Assembly: GCA_048201935.1 (NCBI GenBank)
Contig: DBFBGR010000015.1
Coordinates: 1-64,000 of the forward strand
DNA length: 64,000 nt
Direction of reading: 5' to 3'
Origin: MGBC124762 sp048201935
GTDB taxonomy: Bacteria; Bacillota; Clostridia; Oscillospirales; Oscillospiraceae
Shown: piece after piece, positions 17,285 through 24,875 of the stretch
Layout of the letters: every line of letters begins with the position of its first letter
How positions within the stretch are numbered: the stretch's first letter is position 1
Notes under the pieces: generated by a model
The model's database searches: none
Told to the model about the DNA's origin: nothing
Seen by the model: the letters and a program-made list of their open reading frames with translations, nothing else
Program-made: the position numbers and the translations under genes

Positions 17285-17832
17285 ACGTAGACTTCCTCCT
17301 CTTCCATGGCTTGGCGAAGCTTGTTGCGGACGCGGAACAGGGCAGATTTGACCCGTTCCTCTCCCACGCCGCACTCCTGGGCGATCTCCCGGACGCTCAT
17401 GCCATACCAATACCGCAGGAGGAAATATCGGCGGTGCTCCTCGCTCTGCCGGCGAAGGAAGCGGTTAAGAAAATCGTGGAAGGTCACCTCATCGGTCACC
17501 TTGTCTCCGGGGTCGGGCAGGCTGTCGCTCAGCTCCCCGAAGGTCTCCGCCAGGGCGGAGTCCCGCTTTTGGGCGCGGTTGTAGTCCAGCCGGTTCAGGG
17601 CCAGGTTCCGGGTGATGCGGCCCACATAGCCGCCTAAGTAGGCCGGGCGCTGGGGTGGGATGGTGTTCCAGGTCTGGACCCAGGTGTCGTTGACGCACTC
17701 CTCGCTGTCGCGCTTGTCCCACAGGATGCGCTGGGCGATAGCCCGGCACATTGCGCCGTACTTTTCCGCCAGACGGGTGATGGCCTCCTCCGCCCGCCGG
17801 AAAAACAGCTCGATGATCTGGATATCTTTCAT
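17281..17832 (-). CDS. ECF-type RNA polymerase sigma factor
   Basis: 183-residue sigma-70 family protein of the extracytoplasmic function group. Region 2 (about 15-85) includes the ILWDKRDSEECVNDTWVQTW segment that binds core enzyme and the -10 element. Region 4 (about 125-178) has the helix-turn-helix MSVREIAQECGVGEERVKSA that reads the -35 element. An AGGGAGG ribosome site precedes the ATG at 17832. It is the first gene of a run with its anti-sigma factor (ATGA overlap) and two SLH surface proteins, so the regulon probably controls envelope surface architecture. No clear -35/-10 pair stands out upstream; GGAAATTTTCC at 17892-17902 is a candidate element only. Confidence 0.93.
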   Translation of the reverse strand: MKDIQIIELFFRRAEEAITRLAEKYGAMCRAIAQRILWDKRDSEECVNDTWVQTWNTIPPQRPAYLGGYVGRITRNLALNRLDYNRAQKRDSALAETFGELSDSLPDPGDKVTDEVTFHDFLNRFLRRQSEEHRRYFLLRYWYGMSVREIAQECGVGEERVKSALFRVRNKLRQAMEEEEVYV

Positions 17833-17963
17833 CTCTCTACCTCCCTATAACTATATTGACAGTTTTTCTTCCGCCGCCGTTGCGCGCGGGTGGAAATTTT
17901 CCCTGCCCTCTCATTCTCGCGGTTTATTTCCGGGTATGCCCCGCCCTTTTCTTTTGTTTTAGC

Positions 17964-17992
17964 TTGACAAGAATCTATTTCTCAAATATCAT
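17964..17992 (+). promoter_or_regulatory. Promoter of the MerR-family gene
   Basis: TTGACA at 17964-17969, a 17-base spacer and TATCAT at 17987-17992, about 50 bases before the TTG start codon. The spacing is normal rather than the long 19-base spacer of classic MerR-activated promoters. Confidence 0.65.
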
Positions 17993-18039
17993 TATACGGT
18001 GTCCACCCATGGACAAGTCAAGAGCCGGAGGGGATCAAA

Positions 18040-18837
18040 TTGGACGATTTTTTTGCCATACGCCAGGTATGCAAAAGCTGCGGCCTTTCCCGTGCCACCC
18101 TTTTGCGGATGGAGGAACGGGGCCTGCTGGAGCCCGCCTCTGTCGACCCCGAGACAGGCTACCGCCGGTATGATACCCTCAATGTGAGCCAGATCATGCA
18201 GATCAAGCTGTTCCTTGGCATGGGCATGAGCTATGACGACATCGCGCTGTACTACCGCTCCAACGGCACCTCCCAGGAGCTTTTGGACCGGGTGGAGGAG
18301 AAGTATCTGCAATTCAAGCGGACCTACGAGGAGATCAAGCTCCGGGTGGATAAGCAGGAGCATCTGAGCTTTGAATTTGTGGACCTGCCCGAGTATGTCT
18401 GCTATACCCGGCGGGCCCGGGGGACCACCTCGGAGGAGCATTACTGGGTCATGTACCAGCTCTATCGCGAGGCGGTGGAGAAGGGCTACCGGCTGCTGAG
18501 CTCCGAGCCGCTGTTCCTGGTCAAGGAGCGCACCGACTTTATCGAGGGGGAGTTCCAGGAGCAGGAGGAGGACTACGTCTGCTGTATTCCCCTGGAGCCG
18601 GAGGTCGCTCCCGGGGAGGCGGTGGTCTATCCCGCCTGCCGGGGCCTATCCTGCCTGGCCTATGGGAGCTACGCCCACGTGCCCGAGGCACTCAACGCCC
18701 TGGGCCGGGAGCTCCGGGAGCGGGGCTTGAAGAGCGCGGGCTATGTGCGGGTGCTGGGCCTGGTGGCCCCCTATGTGGGCCGGGAGATCTCTCCCAACAA
18801 CTACGTCACCCGCCTGGTGGTGCCCATCGAAGGGTAA
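18040..18837 (+). CDS. MerR-family transcriptional regulator with GyrI-like effector domain
   Basis: 265 residues from a TTG start at 18040, supported by GGAGGGG 6-7 bases upstream. The N-terminal winged helix (1-70: FAIRQVCKSCGLSRATLLRM, then RGLLEP, TGYRRYDTLN) is the MerR DNA-binding domain. A dimerising coiled coil (about 75-110) and a C-terminal GyrI/AraC-like effector pocket (about 115-265) follow, as in BmrR-type drug sensors. No transporter lies next to it, so its target is not apparent; it faces away from the surface-protein operon. The ligand is unknown. Confidence 0.9.
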   Translation: MDDFFAIRQVCKSCGLSRATLLRMEERGLLEPASVDPETGYRRYDTLNVSQIMQIKLFLGMGMSYDDIALYYRSNGTSQELLDRVEEKYLQFKRTYEEIKLRVDKQEHLSFEFVDLPEYVCYTRRARGTTSEEHYWVMYQLYREAVEKGYRLLSSEPLFLVKERTDFIEGEFQEQEEDYVCCIPLEPEVAPGEAVVYPACRGLSCLAYGSYAHVPEALNALGRELRERGLKSAGYVRVLGLVAPYVGREISPNNYVTRLVVPIEG

Positions 18838-18855
18838 GTATGAGCTGTGAAACGC

Positions 18856-18870
18856 ACCTCAAATTGAGGT
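18856..18870. repeat. 15-bp palindrome after the MerR gene
   Basis: ACCTCAA-A-TTGAGGT is a perfect palindrome 19 bases past the stop. It has no T-tract. It may be an operator or part of an old recombination site. Confidence 0.4.
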
Positions 18871-18889
18871 ACACCGAAGGAGCGCAAAC

Positions 18890-18937
18890 AAAACAAGTGG
18901 ACGGCGGCAGCGTCGTCCACTTGTTTTATTTTTTCAT
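18890..18937 (+). terminator. Terminator of the MerR gene
   Basis: AAAACAAGTGGACG (18890-18903) pairs with CGTCCACTTGTTTT (18914-18927) and is followed by an ATTTTTT tract. Confidence 0.9.
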
Positions 18938-18952
18938 TGTTTAGCATATCAG
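18931..18952. repeat. 22-bp direct repeat, copy 2
   Basis: Matches the copy at 4886-4907 in 21 of 22 positions and, like it, starts in a terminator T-tract. The two copies bracket 14 kb that includes the whole ECF surface-protein operon. Confidence 0.6.
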
Positions 18953-19121
18953 CCGTTAAACTCCCCTCTTTACCCTTGCCAATTTGCTGACCACATAAAC
19001 AGCCACAGCCCTGCGTGGAGCAGACAAAACAGATGTGGTCAAGCATTGCTAAACGGTATTATAAATCTAGTAAAAACGTCTGGAGGCAACAAATATAACT
19101 ACAAAAACACTAAAACAGCGG

Positions 19122-19166
19122 TTTGGGACCAGGAGACCGTGGGTTCAAGTCCCGCCACTCGGACCA
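19122..19166 (+). other. Attachment-site scar: 3' part of a tRNA-Pro(UGG) gene
   Basis: The stretch has the 3' portion of a tRNA: anticodon loop TTTGGGA (anticodon TGG), 3' anticodon stem CCAGG, a 5-base variable loop, T-arm GTGGG-TTCAAGT-CCCGC, acceptor 3' strand CACTCGG, A73 and CCA. G72-A73 is typical of bacterial tRNA-Pro. The bases just 5' (AGCGG) do not pair fully with the anticodon stem and no D-arm or 5' acceptor strand is present, so the identity starts near the anticodon loop. Tyrosine recombinases commonly use this segment as the crossover site. The orientation predicts element DNA to the left and an intact tRNA-Pro beyond it, outside this window. Confidence 0.8.
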
Positions 19167-19205
19167 AAAGCCCTCTGAATCATTGATTCCAGAGGGCTTT
19201 TCTTT
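19167..19205 (+). terminator. Terminator following the tRNA-Pro fragment
   Basis: AAAGCCCTCTG pairs with CCAGAGGGCTTTT around a loop that itself holds AATC/GATT; a T-rich tail follows. It directly follows the CCA, as expected for the original tRNA terminator. Confidence 0.85.
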
Positions 19206-19247
19206 GTATGTTGCAACTTGGATTTGAGTCTCTTGCACAGAAAGGAC

Positions 19248-19276
19248 TTGACATCGTACAAATTGTACGTTATAAT
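19248..19276 (+). promoter_or_regulatory. Consensus promoter with embedded palindromic operator before the ParA-like gene
   Basis: TTGACA (19248-19253), 17-base spacer, TATAAT (19271-19276). The spacer is filled by a perfect 15-bp palindrome CGTACAA-A-TTGTACG (19255-19269), an ideal position for a repressor. Confidence 0.85.
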
Positions 19277-19308
19277 GTCATTGTAATACTTGACGGGAGG
19301 ATGGATAT

Positions 19309-20331
19309 ATGGAACGTATCATGTGTTGGAACAATAAGGGCGGTACTGGAAAGACCAGTCTCTCATTTCAAATCATTTGTGAATATGCACGTCAAAATCC
19401 AAAAGAAAAAGTTTTGGCAATTGATGTTTGCCCTCAGGCAAATCTTTCGGAATTGCTGCTTGGAGGCTTAAATCAGGGCGGAAGTGACAATCTTTTGAAA
19501 TGTCAAGGAACTTCTCCGCGTGCAACAATCGGCGGTTATTTCCAAATGCGCCTTCCCTCCCCTTATGCGGCGCCAACCTTCACTGCATCAGATTATATTA
19601 CAACTCCTGCAGAATTCAATAGTTACATACCGAAAAACATCGATTTGGTGTGCGGAGATCCTTTGCTCGAACTTCAGGCAAATGCAATCTCCACTCTGGC
19701 CAACAACCAGATTCCGGGTACTAATACTTGGTTGGCAATTATTGATTGGCTCAACGATTTTCTTGTCCCTCTTGAAGAAGAGTACGACGTATTTTTCTTT
19801 GACGCAAACCCCAGCTTTTCCATCTATACACAGATTGCAATTGCCGCTTGCCGAAAAATTGTCCTTCCTGTTATGGCAGACGATTCTTCGAGAAGAGCGA
19901 TTCAGAACGCTTTTTCTCTGGTGTACGGATTGAAGCTCCCTTCTGAAATTTATACCCGTTATGCCTTTGCGGAGAAGCTGAAAGAAGCAGGAAAAGAACT
20001 TCCCAAAGTTCATATGATTCTAAAGAATCGTTTAACGCAGTACATGGGGCCTGCATCAGCTTATTCTACTGTACTGAGCGCAATTGACCGTGATATCGAG
20101 TCTCTGCTAAAAAGCCACCCTGAGATTTTCACCTTTTCCAGAATTGAGGATGGTGTAACCAATATTCGTGACTTCCAGACCACTGGTGTTGTATCGAGTG
20201 CGCGTGGTTGCCCATTTTATACACTCAACTCTGGGCGCCTGGATATCCTTGGGCAGCGCGTTCAAGTAAAAGAAGACTATCGCCAAAACTGTGTAAACAA
20301 CATCCAAGATGTTGTTGCTAAGATTTTTTAA
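19309..20331 (+). CDS. ParA/MinD-family ATPase, stand-alone
   Basis: 340-residue P-loop ATPase of the ParA/Soj type. The ATG at 19309 has GGAGG 8 bases upstream. The deviant Walker A NKGGTGKTS (9-17) with its signature lysine is at the N-terminus, followed by the Walker A' aspartate in VLAIDVCPQANLS and the Walker B-like strand VFFFDANPSFS. Such ATPases segregate plasmids, integrated elements or cargo, normally with a ParB partner; no ParB-like gene or obvious parS cluster is next to it. The gene is clearly more AT-rich than the chromosome, lies just right of the tRNA-Pro scar and ends near an integrase pseudogene, so it is probably a remnant of a mobile element or a solitary accessory gene. 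Confidence 0.88.
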   Translation: MERIMCWNNKGGTGKTSLSFQIICEYARQNPKEKVLAIDVCPQANLSELLLGGLNQGGSDNLLKCQGTSPRATIGGYFQMRLPSPYAAPTFTASDYITTPAEFNSYIPKNIDLVCGDPLLELQANAISTLANNQIPGTNTWLAIIDWLNDFLVPLEEEYDVFFFDANPSFSIYTQIAIAACRKIVLPVMADDSSRRAIQNAFSLVYGLKLPSEIYTRYAFAEKLKEAGKELPKVHMILKNRLTQYMGPASAYSTVLSAIDRDIESLLKSHPEIFTFSRIEDGVTNIRDFQTTGVVSSARGCPFYTLNSGRLDILGQRVQVKEDYRQNCVNNIQDVVAKIF

Positions 20332-20348
20332 CCTTTTTGATGCGCATG

Positions 20349-20386
20349 AACAAAAAAGACAAGGACTATTCCTTGCCCTTTTTGTT
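20349..20386. terminator. Terminator after the ParA-like gene
   Basis: AAAAGACAAGG and CCTTGCCCTTTTTGTT flank a short loop 18 bases past the stop. It also sits at the 3' end of the convergent integrase pseudogene. Confidence 0.7.
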
Positions 20387-20391
20387 GTGCA

Positions 20392-20785
20392 CTACCTCTC
20401 TATTTTCTGCCGCTTCAGCTCTATCAGTTTGACTTTCGTCTCCATAATCAGCAGCTTCAGTTTCTCCTCGCACTCTTCCCTCGTCTTGACGTACACATCC
20501 CGGGAGTGTTTCTTCCCATCCGGCCACACAGGGGAATAGCGACCCTCCCAGAGATGGTCATTGATTTGGCAGATACAGCCGGAGGCTTGCGGCGTGTGCC
20601 AAGGTAGGGCTGGAAGGTGGTCAAGGTCCGTTCTTCTTGCGGCTGCACAGGTAACTCCTGCGCAGCCGCTTTTCCTATCCCCTGGTCGATCTTCATGACC
20701 GCCGACACATAGCCCAGGATGGCGGATAGGGCCTTGGCATCCATCCCAGCGAAGTATGGCGCAAATCGTGGAGAAGTACGCCTTC
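20392..20785 (-). pseudogene. Integrase remnant related to the integrase at 1257-2849
   Basis: The minus strand here aligns closely with the catalytic-end and C-terminal tail region of the integrase at 1257-2849 (roughly 1500-1880): FQPYLGTRRKP, WPDGKKHSR and KIDQGIGKAAAQELP equivalents are all recognisable. A deletion removes the segment with the Tyr nucleophile (the ...DIYTHVTDTMQSEAA stretch) and small deletions shift the frame between the remaining blocks. N-terminal and most catalytic coding is absent. The last block reads to a TAG at 20394-20392. A decayed second element of the same family must once have been here. Confidence 0.85.
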
Positions 20786-20891
20786 TTGAATTTCCTCCCA
20801 AAATGTGTTACACTTTCCTCATCAATTGGGAGTAATTGTTATTGGAACGTCCATCTATTTTACCCCACGTCTGATAGAAAGGAGATGCCAT

Positions 20892-21509
20892 ATGGGCAAG
20901 AGAGCTCCTATCAAAACATCTCTTCCTGAAATCATAGACTACTGGAAAAAGCATGTTGACGAGTGCGGTCTTAGCGTAGACTGGGCAGAGGCTGACAGCC
21001 ACTGCTGGAGGTGCGGTTGCGAAAAGGACTTAGAGCGTTGTCACATCGTTCCCGACTCTCTGGGCGGCAAAGATGAGCCCGCCAATCTGGTGCTCTTATG
21101 CAAACGATGCCATGCAGAAGGCCCCAATGTGACAGACCCGGAGATCATGTGGGATTGGATCAAGGCATACGCAGTGCCGTCTTATGAAACGTTTTGGTCC
21201 GTTCGTGGCATGAAAGAGTACCAATTCGTTTACCACAAGACGATCAGCCAAGAGCTGACAGACATTTTAGCGTGTGCGGGCGTCGCTTCCGACAGCAAAG
21301 AGACCATGGAAATGGTCGAGGAATGTACGCATGAGATGTGCCGACAAGCGAGCTTCCATTTCGCGCAGCCCTATTTCAACACCGCGACGGTGGCGGGGAT
21401 CTTCCGAATGCTACTGAAAGCTTTGGCGAAAAAATATGGGGTGCCCTTTCCCCTCCCTTCCGCGAATGACTCTGCACCCCGAACACCGTGGTGGGCGGAA
21501 CAGCTCTAA
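20892..21509 (+). CDS. HNH endonuclease-fold protein
   Basis: 205 residues from the ATG at 20892, preceded by AAAGGAG. Residues 38-74 form a zinc-stabilised HNH core: CWRC (Cys38, Cys41), the RCHIVP strand with His51, Asn65 in EPANLVLLC, and CKRCH (Cys70, Cys73, His74). The N-terminal helix and C-terminal 120 residues (with TEMVEE-type and KALAKKYG helices) match nothing I recognise. Free-standing HNH proteins occur as homing nucleases, restriction or other defence nucleases and phage packaging factors. Its neighbours, an integrase remnant and a lone ParA, support mobile origin. Base composition is intermediate between the accessory and core DNA. Confidence 0.8.
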   Translation: MGKRAPIKTSLPEIIDYWKKHVDECGLSVDWAEADSHCWRCGCEKDLERCHIVPDSLGGKDEPANLVLLCKRCHAEGPNVTDPEIMWDWIKAYAVPSYETFWSVRGMKEYQFVYHKTISQELTDILACAGVASDSKETMEMVEECTHEMCRQASFHFAQPYFNTATVAGIFRMLLKALAKKYGVPFPLPSANDSAPRTPWWAEQL

Positions 21510-21536
21510 GCTGGAACCCCATAATTCCGACCACGC

Positions 21537-21570
21537 AAAAGGACCGCCAACCATCGTTGGCGGTCCTTTT
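21537..21570. terminator. Bidirectional terminator between HNH gene and the beta-helix protein gene
   Basis: AAAAGGACCGCCAAC (21537-21551) and GTTGGCGGTCCTTTT (21556-21570) form a perfect 15-bp stem with a 4-base loop and A/T tracts on both sides, serving the converging genes that end at 21509 and 21609. Confidence 0.95.
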
Positions 21571-21608
21571 CATGTTCTCGTTTTGCCGTTGAGAGTAGGC
21601 CCTTGATA

Positions 21609-24600
21609 TCACCGCGTCTGGGTCCAGGTAGCCGCGGGGCACAGGGGGTGCAGGGTGGTCAGGCCGTCCAGGAGCATGACCTTCACCGTGGCGTCGGGGG
21701 TGAAGTTGTTGGGGATGAACGTGGTCTTGCCCGCCGGGGCGTTCGACACAGGGGCGATGTACAGGTCGGTGAGGCGGCCGTCGGCGTCATAGGCGGCGAA
21801 AACCACGGTGTAGTCCCCCGTCCAGGGCGCGTCGACGACGGCATTGCCATTTTCATAGCGGACGCTGAAGGAGGGCGCGGGCTCAAAGTACACCTTGCCG
21901 TCGTCCAGCTTGAGCTGATACTTGCTGTTGTCGCAGAAGAGCTTGGCGTAGTTCACCGCGTTGACGGTGGGATAGCCCTCCGCGCCCTGGACGGCCAGCT
22001 TGGGGCTGTCGGCAGTGACCGTGGCCCAGTCGGACACGCTCAGGCCGATCTCGGCCCCCAGCCCCAGGGGCCCGGAGAGCTCCATGTGGCTGCCCTCACC
22101 GTCCAGCACCACGTTGCCCAGGGTGTTGTCCGCGATGACCACGTCGCCCTTTACCTGGAATTTGGCGCCGGTGCTCACATAGACGCCCGCCTTATTCCCG
22201 GTGATGGCGCCGCCGTCCATGAGGAAGGTGCCGCCGACATCCACGCCCTCGCCCAATCCCTCCAGATTGTTTTTTATGCTGCCGCCATGCATCTGGAATT
22301 CACTGTTCTCGCTCACCAGCACACCCACCTGAGCGCCGGAGACCGTGCCACCGTACAGGTGCAGGGCGCCAAACAGAGTGATCACGCTCAAGCTGCCGCT
22401 ATTGGAGATGGTCCCGGTCTCGGCGCAGTCGCAGAGGTTCAGCGTCGTCTCCTTGCTGGACACAATGGCTACACCGGGGGCTGTAATGGTATGCCCATTG
22501 AGGCAGAGGTCGATGGTCCCCTCGGGGGTGGTCCAATCGCCGGAGAGGGCCACATCGGTGGTCAGGTAGTAGTTCCCCGCGTCGGTGGGCAGGCTGTCCG
22601 TCTTGTCCCAGGGGGTGAAGGTCACCTGGTCGCCATGCTCGGCGGAGCAGTCCACGCTGACGGCGTGGACGTGGGGCTGGGCCGGAGGAACGACGGTAAG
22701 GTGCGCGGTATGGGCGATCTCCTCCTCGTCGGTGAGGACGCGGTTTTCGCTGGGGTAGACAAAGCTGCTACCCTCCTCCAGCAGAGAAGCGTAGGTCACA
22801 CCGGATACGTTCACAGCCTTGCTGCCGTCGTTGTAATAGTACCCACCGGAGAGAGTGCACTTGCCGCTACCGCTCCAGTAGAGCCCGCTTTCATGACCGA
22901 CAAAGCTGCCGCCGGAGATGTTGCAGGTCCCTATGCTCACATGTATCCCATACTGGGGCGCGGCGCTGGTGTCGGGGGGTATGTAGTCAAAGGGCGCTCC
23001 GCCAAAGGCCCCGCCGGCGATGTTGGCCGTCGCGTCCGTGATACCCAGGCCGCTGTTGCCGCCGGTGGCGGTGGCCTGGAGGGTGGAGCCCTGGGGCACA
23101 GTGAGAAGGCCGCCAGTCATAGAAATGGCGTCGCCGCCGCGCTGAATGACTTGATCGTCTGTATTCTTTTTTGCCGAAACGTCCACGGTCCCCGCCTTCA
23201 AAATAGCCTCGCCGCCCGTGATCTCCAGGGCGCAGTCGCCGTTGGCGGGAACGGCGGCGGTGCAGCTCTCCCCGGGCAGGCCGATGGTCACGGCAACGCC
23301 GTCGCTGTCCACCGTCAGCTTGCCGGAGTTGACGCGGGCCCCAGGCCCTCCACGGTTCATATTAATACGGTCGCTGTAAGTGCCCCCCTGGCCGCCCTGG
23401 AGGGTCCCGGTCCCGGTAACGGTCACGTCCGCCCCAGCCACCGTCAAAGCGGGCTTGCCGGTGGCCGCGGCGAGAGAGCTATCGCCCCCCTTGCCGCCGG
23501 TGAGGGTGTGGCCGTTCAGGTCCAGGGTGAAGGTCCCGCCGCTGGCGGTGAAGGTCTGGCCATCAGCGGCGGTCACGGCGCTGGCCAGCTGGATGTAGGC
23601 CACGGTGTCGCTGTTCGCCGCGGCGGCGGCCAGGGCCTCCTCCAAGGTGCCCTCCTCGGTCAGGTTGTCGGCGTCCGCGCCCCACTCTGCCTGGGCGTTG
23701 GAGACCTGGGCCAGCACCAGGCAGGCCACGCCGTCCACGGTCTGCTTTTTCAGACGATAGCCCTCGTGGTCGCCGGTCAGGCTGAACTTGCTAGCGGGGG
23801 TGTCGCCCAGCTTGACGATGGGCGCGCCCACCTTGTCCGCCAGGGTTTGCCCCGGTTCTATAACGGAAAACTCGATGGTCAAAGCGTCGCCGGTGTAGGC
23901 GGTGGCGTCGATAAAGGGGATGGTGTTCCTGCCGGAGGATTTGTCGCGGAGCCGGATGTCCCCCCTGAAGTTACCGGTGAACTGGGGCGCGCCGGTGAGG
24001 GTGAGTATGGACTTAGTGAGGGTCCATTTGCCGTCGTAGTTAAGTACCACCCCATAGGATGCTCCCTGGACGCTGGCGCGGTCACCCAGGGCGACATAGG
24101 TGTAGTCGGTGGTGATTGCATCTCCATAGTCGCTGATGATCCGGCCGCTCTCCACCGTCAGCTCAGCGGGGTAATCGGGCAAAGCGGAGCAGTTGATAAC
24201 ATTGTTCTCCCCGTGCAGCGTGCCCTTATCGCCGCAGTCGGATATCGTCAGCGCTGTGCGCTGACGAAGCTCCAGATAATGATTCTCATCTAGGGACAGG
24301 GTGTGGCCGTTCAGGCAGAGCCGAACAGCGGCTACGGAGTCGGACACTCCCGACCCCCGGATACACGGCACCTTGGTCAAAGTGACATCGCCCTCCATGC
24401 GGTAGCTTCCCGCGTCCAGAAGCAAAAAGTCCTCGCTGTCCGGCATGAGGGCTACGCCGTCCACCAAGAGGGCGTTTTCCTCCCCGGCGGTAAGGGCGTG
24501 GTCAAAGGTGACGGTCTCGCCGTCCACCTCGTGGGTGTGGGGCGCGCCGTCGTCCGCCGCCACCGCGCCCAGGGGCAGCAGGGTCAGCAGCATGGCCAGG

Positions 24601-24632
24601 GTCAGGCTCACGCTCAACAGTCGTTTCTTCAT
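21609..24632 (-). CDS. Secreted beta-helix surface/exoprotein (1007 aa)
   Basis: The start is the ATG at 24632 with AAGGAGG upstream; it opens a signal peptide (MKKRLLSVSLTLAMLLTLLP, ending AVAA). The rest is a long parallel beta-helix-like protein with repeated LCLNGHTL, LNLCDC, LYGGTVSG and MHGGSIKNN turns, similar in style to the middle of the giant protein ending at 5287. Unlike the other surface proteins of this window it has no SLH domains, B repeats or sortase motif, so it may be released or held non-covalently. It is divergent from the histidine kinase gene and shares an intergenic region with tandem LytTR-type repeats, suggesting control by the adjacent two-component system. Confidence 0.9.
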   Translation of the reverse strand: MKKRLLSVSLTLAMLLTLLPLGAVAADDGAPHTHEVDGETVTFDHALTAGEENALLVDGVALMPDSEDFLLLDAGSYRMEGDVTLTKVPCIRGSGVSDSVAAVRLCLNGHTLSLDENHYLELRQRTALTISDCGDKGTLHGENNVINCSALPDYPAELTVESGRIISDYGDAITTDYTYVALGDRASVQGASYGVVLNYDGKWTLTKSILTLTGAPQFTGNFRGDIRLRDKSSGRNTIPFIDATAYTGDALTIEFSVIEPGQTLADKVGAPIVKLGDTPASKFSLTGDHEGYRLKKQTVDGVACLVLAQVSNAQAEWGADADNLTEEGTLEEALAAAAANSDTVAYIQLASAVTAADGQTFTASGGTFTLDLNGHTLTGGKGGDSSLAAATGKPALTVAGADVTVTGTGTLQGGQGGTYSDRINMNRGGPGARVNSGKLTVDSDGVAVTIGLPGESCTAAVPANGDCALEITGGEAILKAGTVDVSAKKNTDDQVIQRGGDAISMTGGLLTVPQGSTLQATATGGNSGLGITDATANIAGGAFGGAPFDYIPPDTSAAPQYGIHVSIGTCNISGGSFVGHESGLYWSGSGKCTLSGGYYYNDGSKAVNVSGVTYASLLEEGSSFVYPSENRVLTDEEEIAHTAHLTVVPPAQPHVHAVSVDCSAEHGDQVTFTPWDKTDSLPTDAGNYYLTTDVALSGDWTTPEGTIDLCLNGHTITAPGVAIVSSKETTLNLCDCAETGTISNSGSLSVITLFGALHLYGGTVSGAQVGVLVSENSEFQMHGGSIKNNLEGLGEGVDVGGTFLMDGGAITGNKAGVYVSTGAKFQVKGDVVIADNTLGNVVLDGEGSHMELSGPLGLGAEIGLSVSDWATVTADSPKLAVQGAEGYPTVNAVNYAKLFCDNSKYQLKLDDGKVYFEPAPSFSVRYENGNAVVDAPWTGDYTVVFAAYDADGRLTDLYIAPVSNAPAGKTTFIPNNFTPDATVKVMLLDGLTTLHPLCPAATWTQTR

Positions 24633-24720
24633 CTTGGTGTCCTCCTTTGGATAAGGGTTTTCGTTCCCGGTCCCGGGAACGGCACGGGCGGCCGCCCGTG
24701 TATCACATGTTTGTGCCCAT

Positions 24721-24726
24721 TTATTA
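24721..24726 (-). promoter_or_regulatory. -10 box of the divergent exoprotein promoter
   Basis: Reading the minus strand, a TATAAT box lies in the ATACTATAATAA stretch around 24721-24728, with no good -35. The tandem repeats at 24758-24793 lie just upstream of the -35 position, the usual place for a LytTR activator. Confidence 0.5.
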
Positions 24727-24757
24727 TAGTATGGGGTGCGAAAAAAAGAAACCCCTC

Positions 24758-24793
24758 TTGCGTGAAATGGGTCTTTTTTTGCGTGAAATGGGG
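24758..24793. promoter_or_regulatory. Tandem repeat, probable LytTR response-regulator operator
   Basis: TTGCGTGAAATGGG occurs at 24758-24771 and again at 24779-24792, a 21-bp period (two helical turns). LytTR/AgrA-type regulators bind pairs of short direct repeats with this spacing, and the operon to the right encodes such a regulator. Confidence 0.6.
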
Positions 24794-24821
24794 TTGCGGC
24801 TCTTCCGAAGTGTGATAAAAT
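24794..24821 (+). promoter_or_regulatory. Possible promoter of the kinase-regulator operon
   Basis: TTGCGG (24794-24799), 16-base spacer, TAAAAT (24816-24821). The -35 abuts the second tandem repeat. Confidence 0.45.
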
Positions 24822-24875
24822 ATAGGAGAACGAACGAAAAAATACGCCCCAACGCCTGATGTTAGGAGGCTTTGT

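Noticed and set aside
19122..19166. Complete tRNA gene
   Set aside because: There is no 5' acceptor strand, D-arm or intact anticodon stem upstream, so it is a 3' fragment only.
21603..24293. An 896-codon plus-strand frame opposite the secreted beta-helix gene
   Set aside because: Antisense shadow caused by GC-rich third positions; no start signal and no domain.
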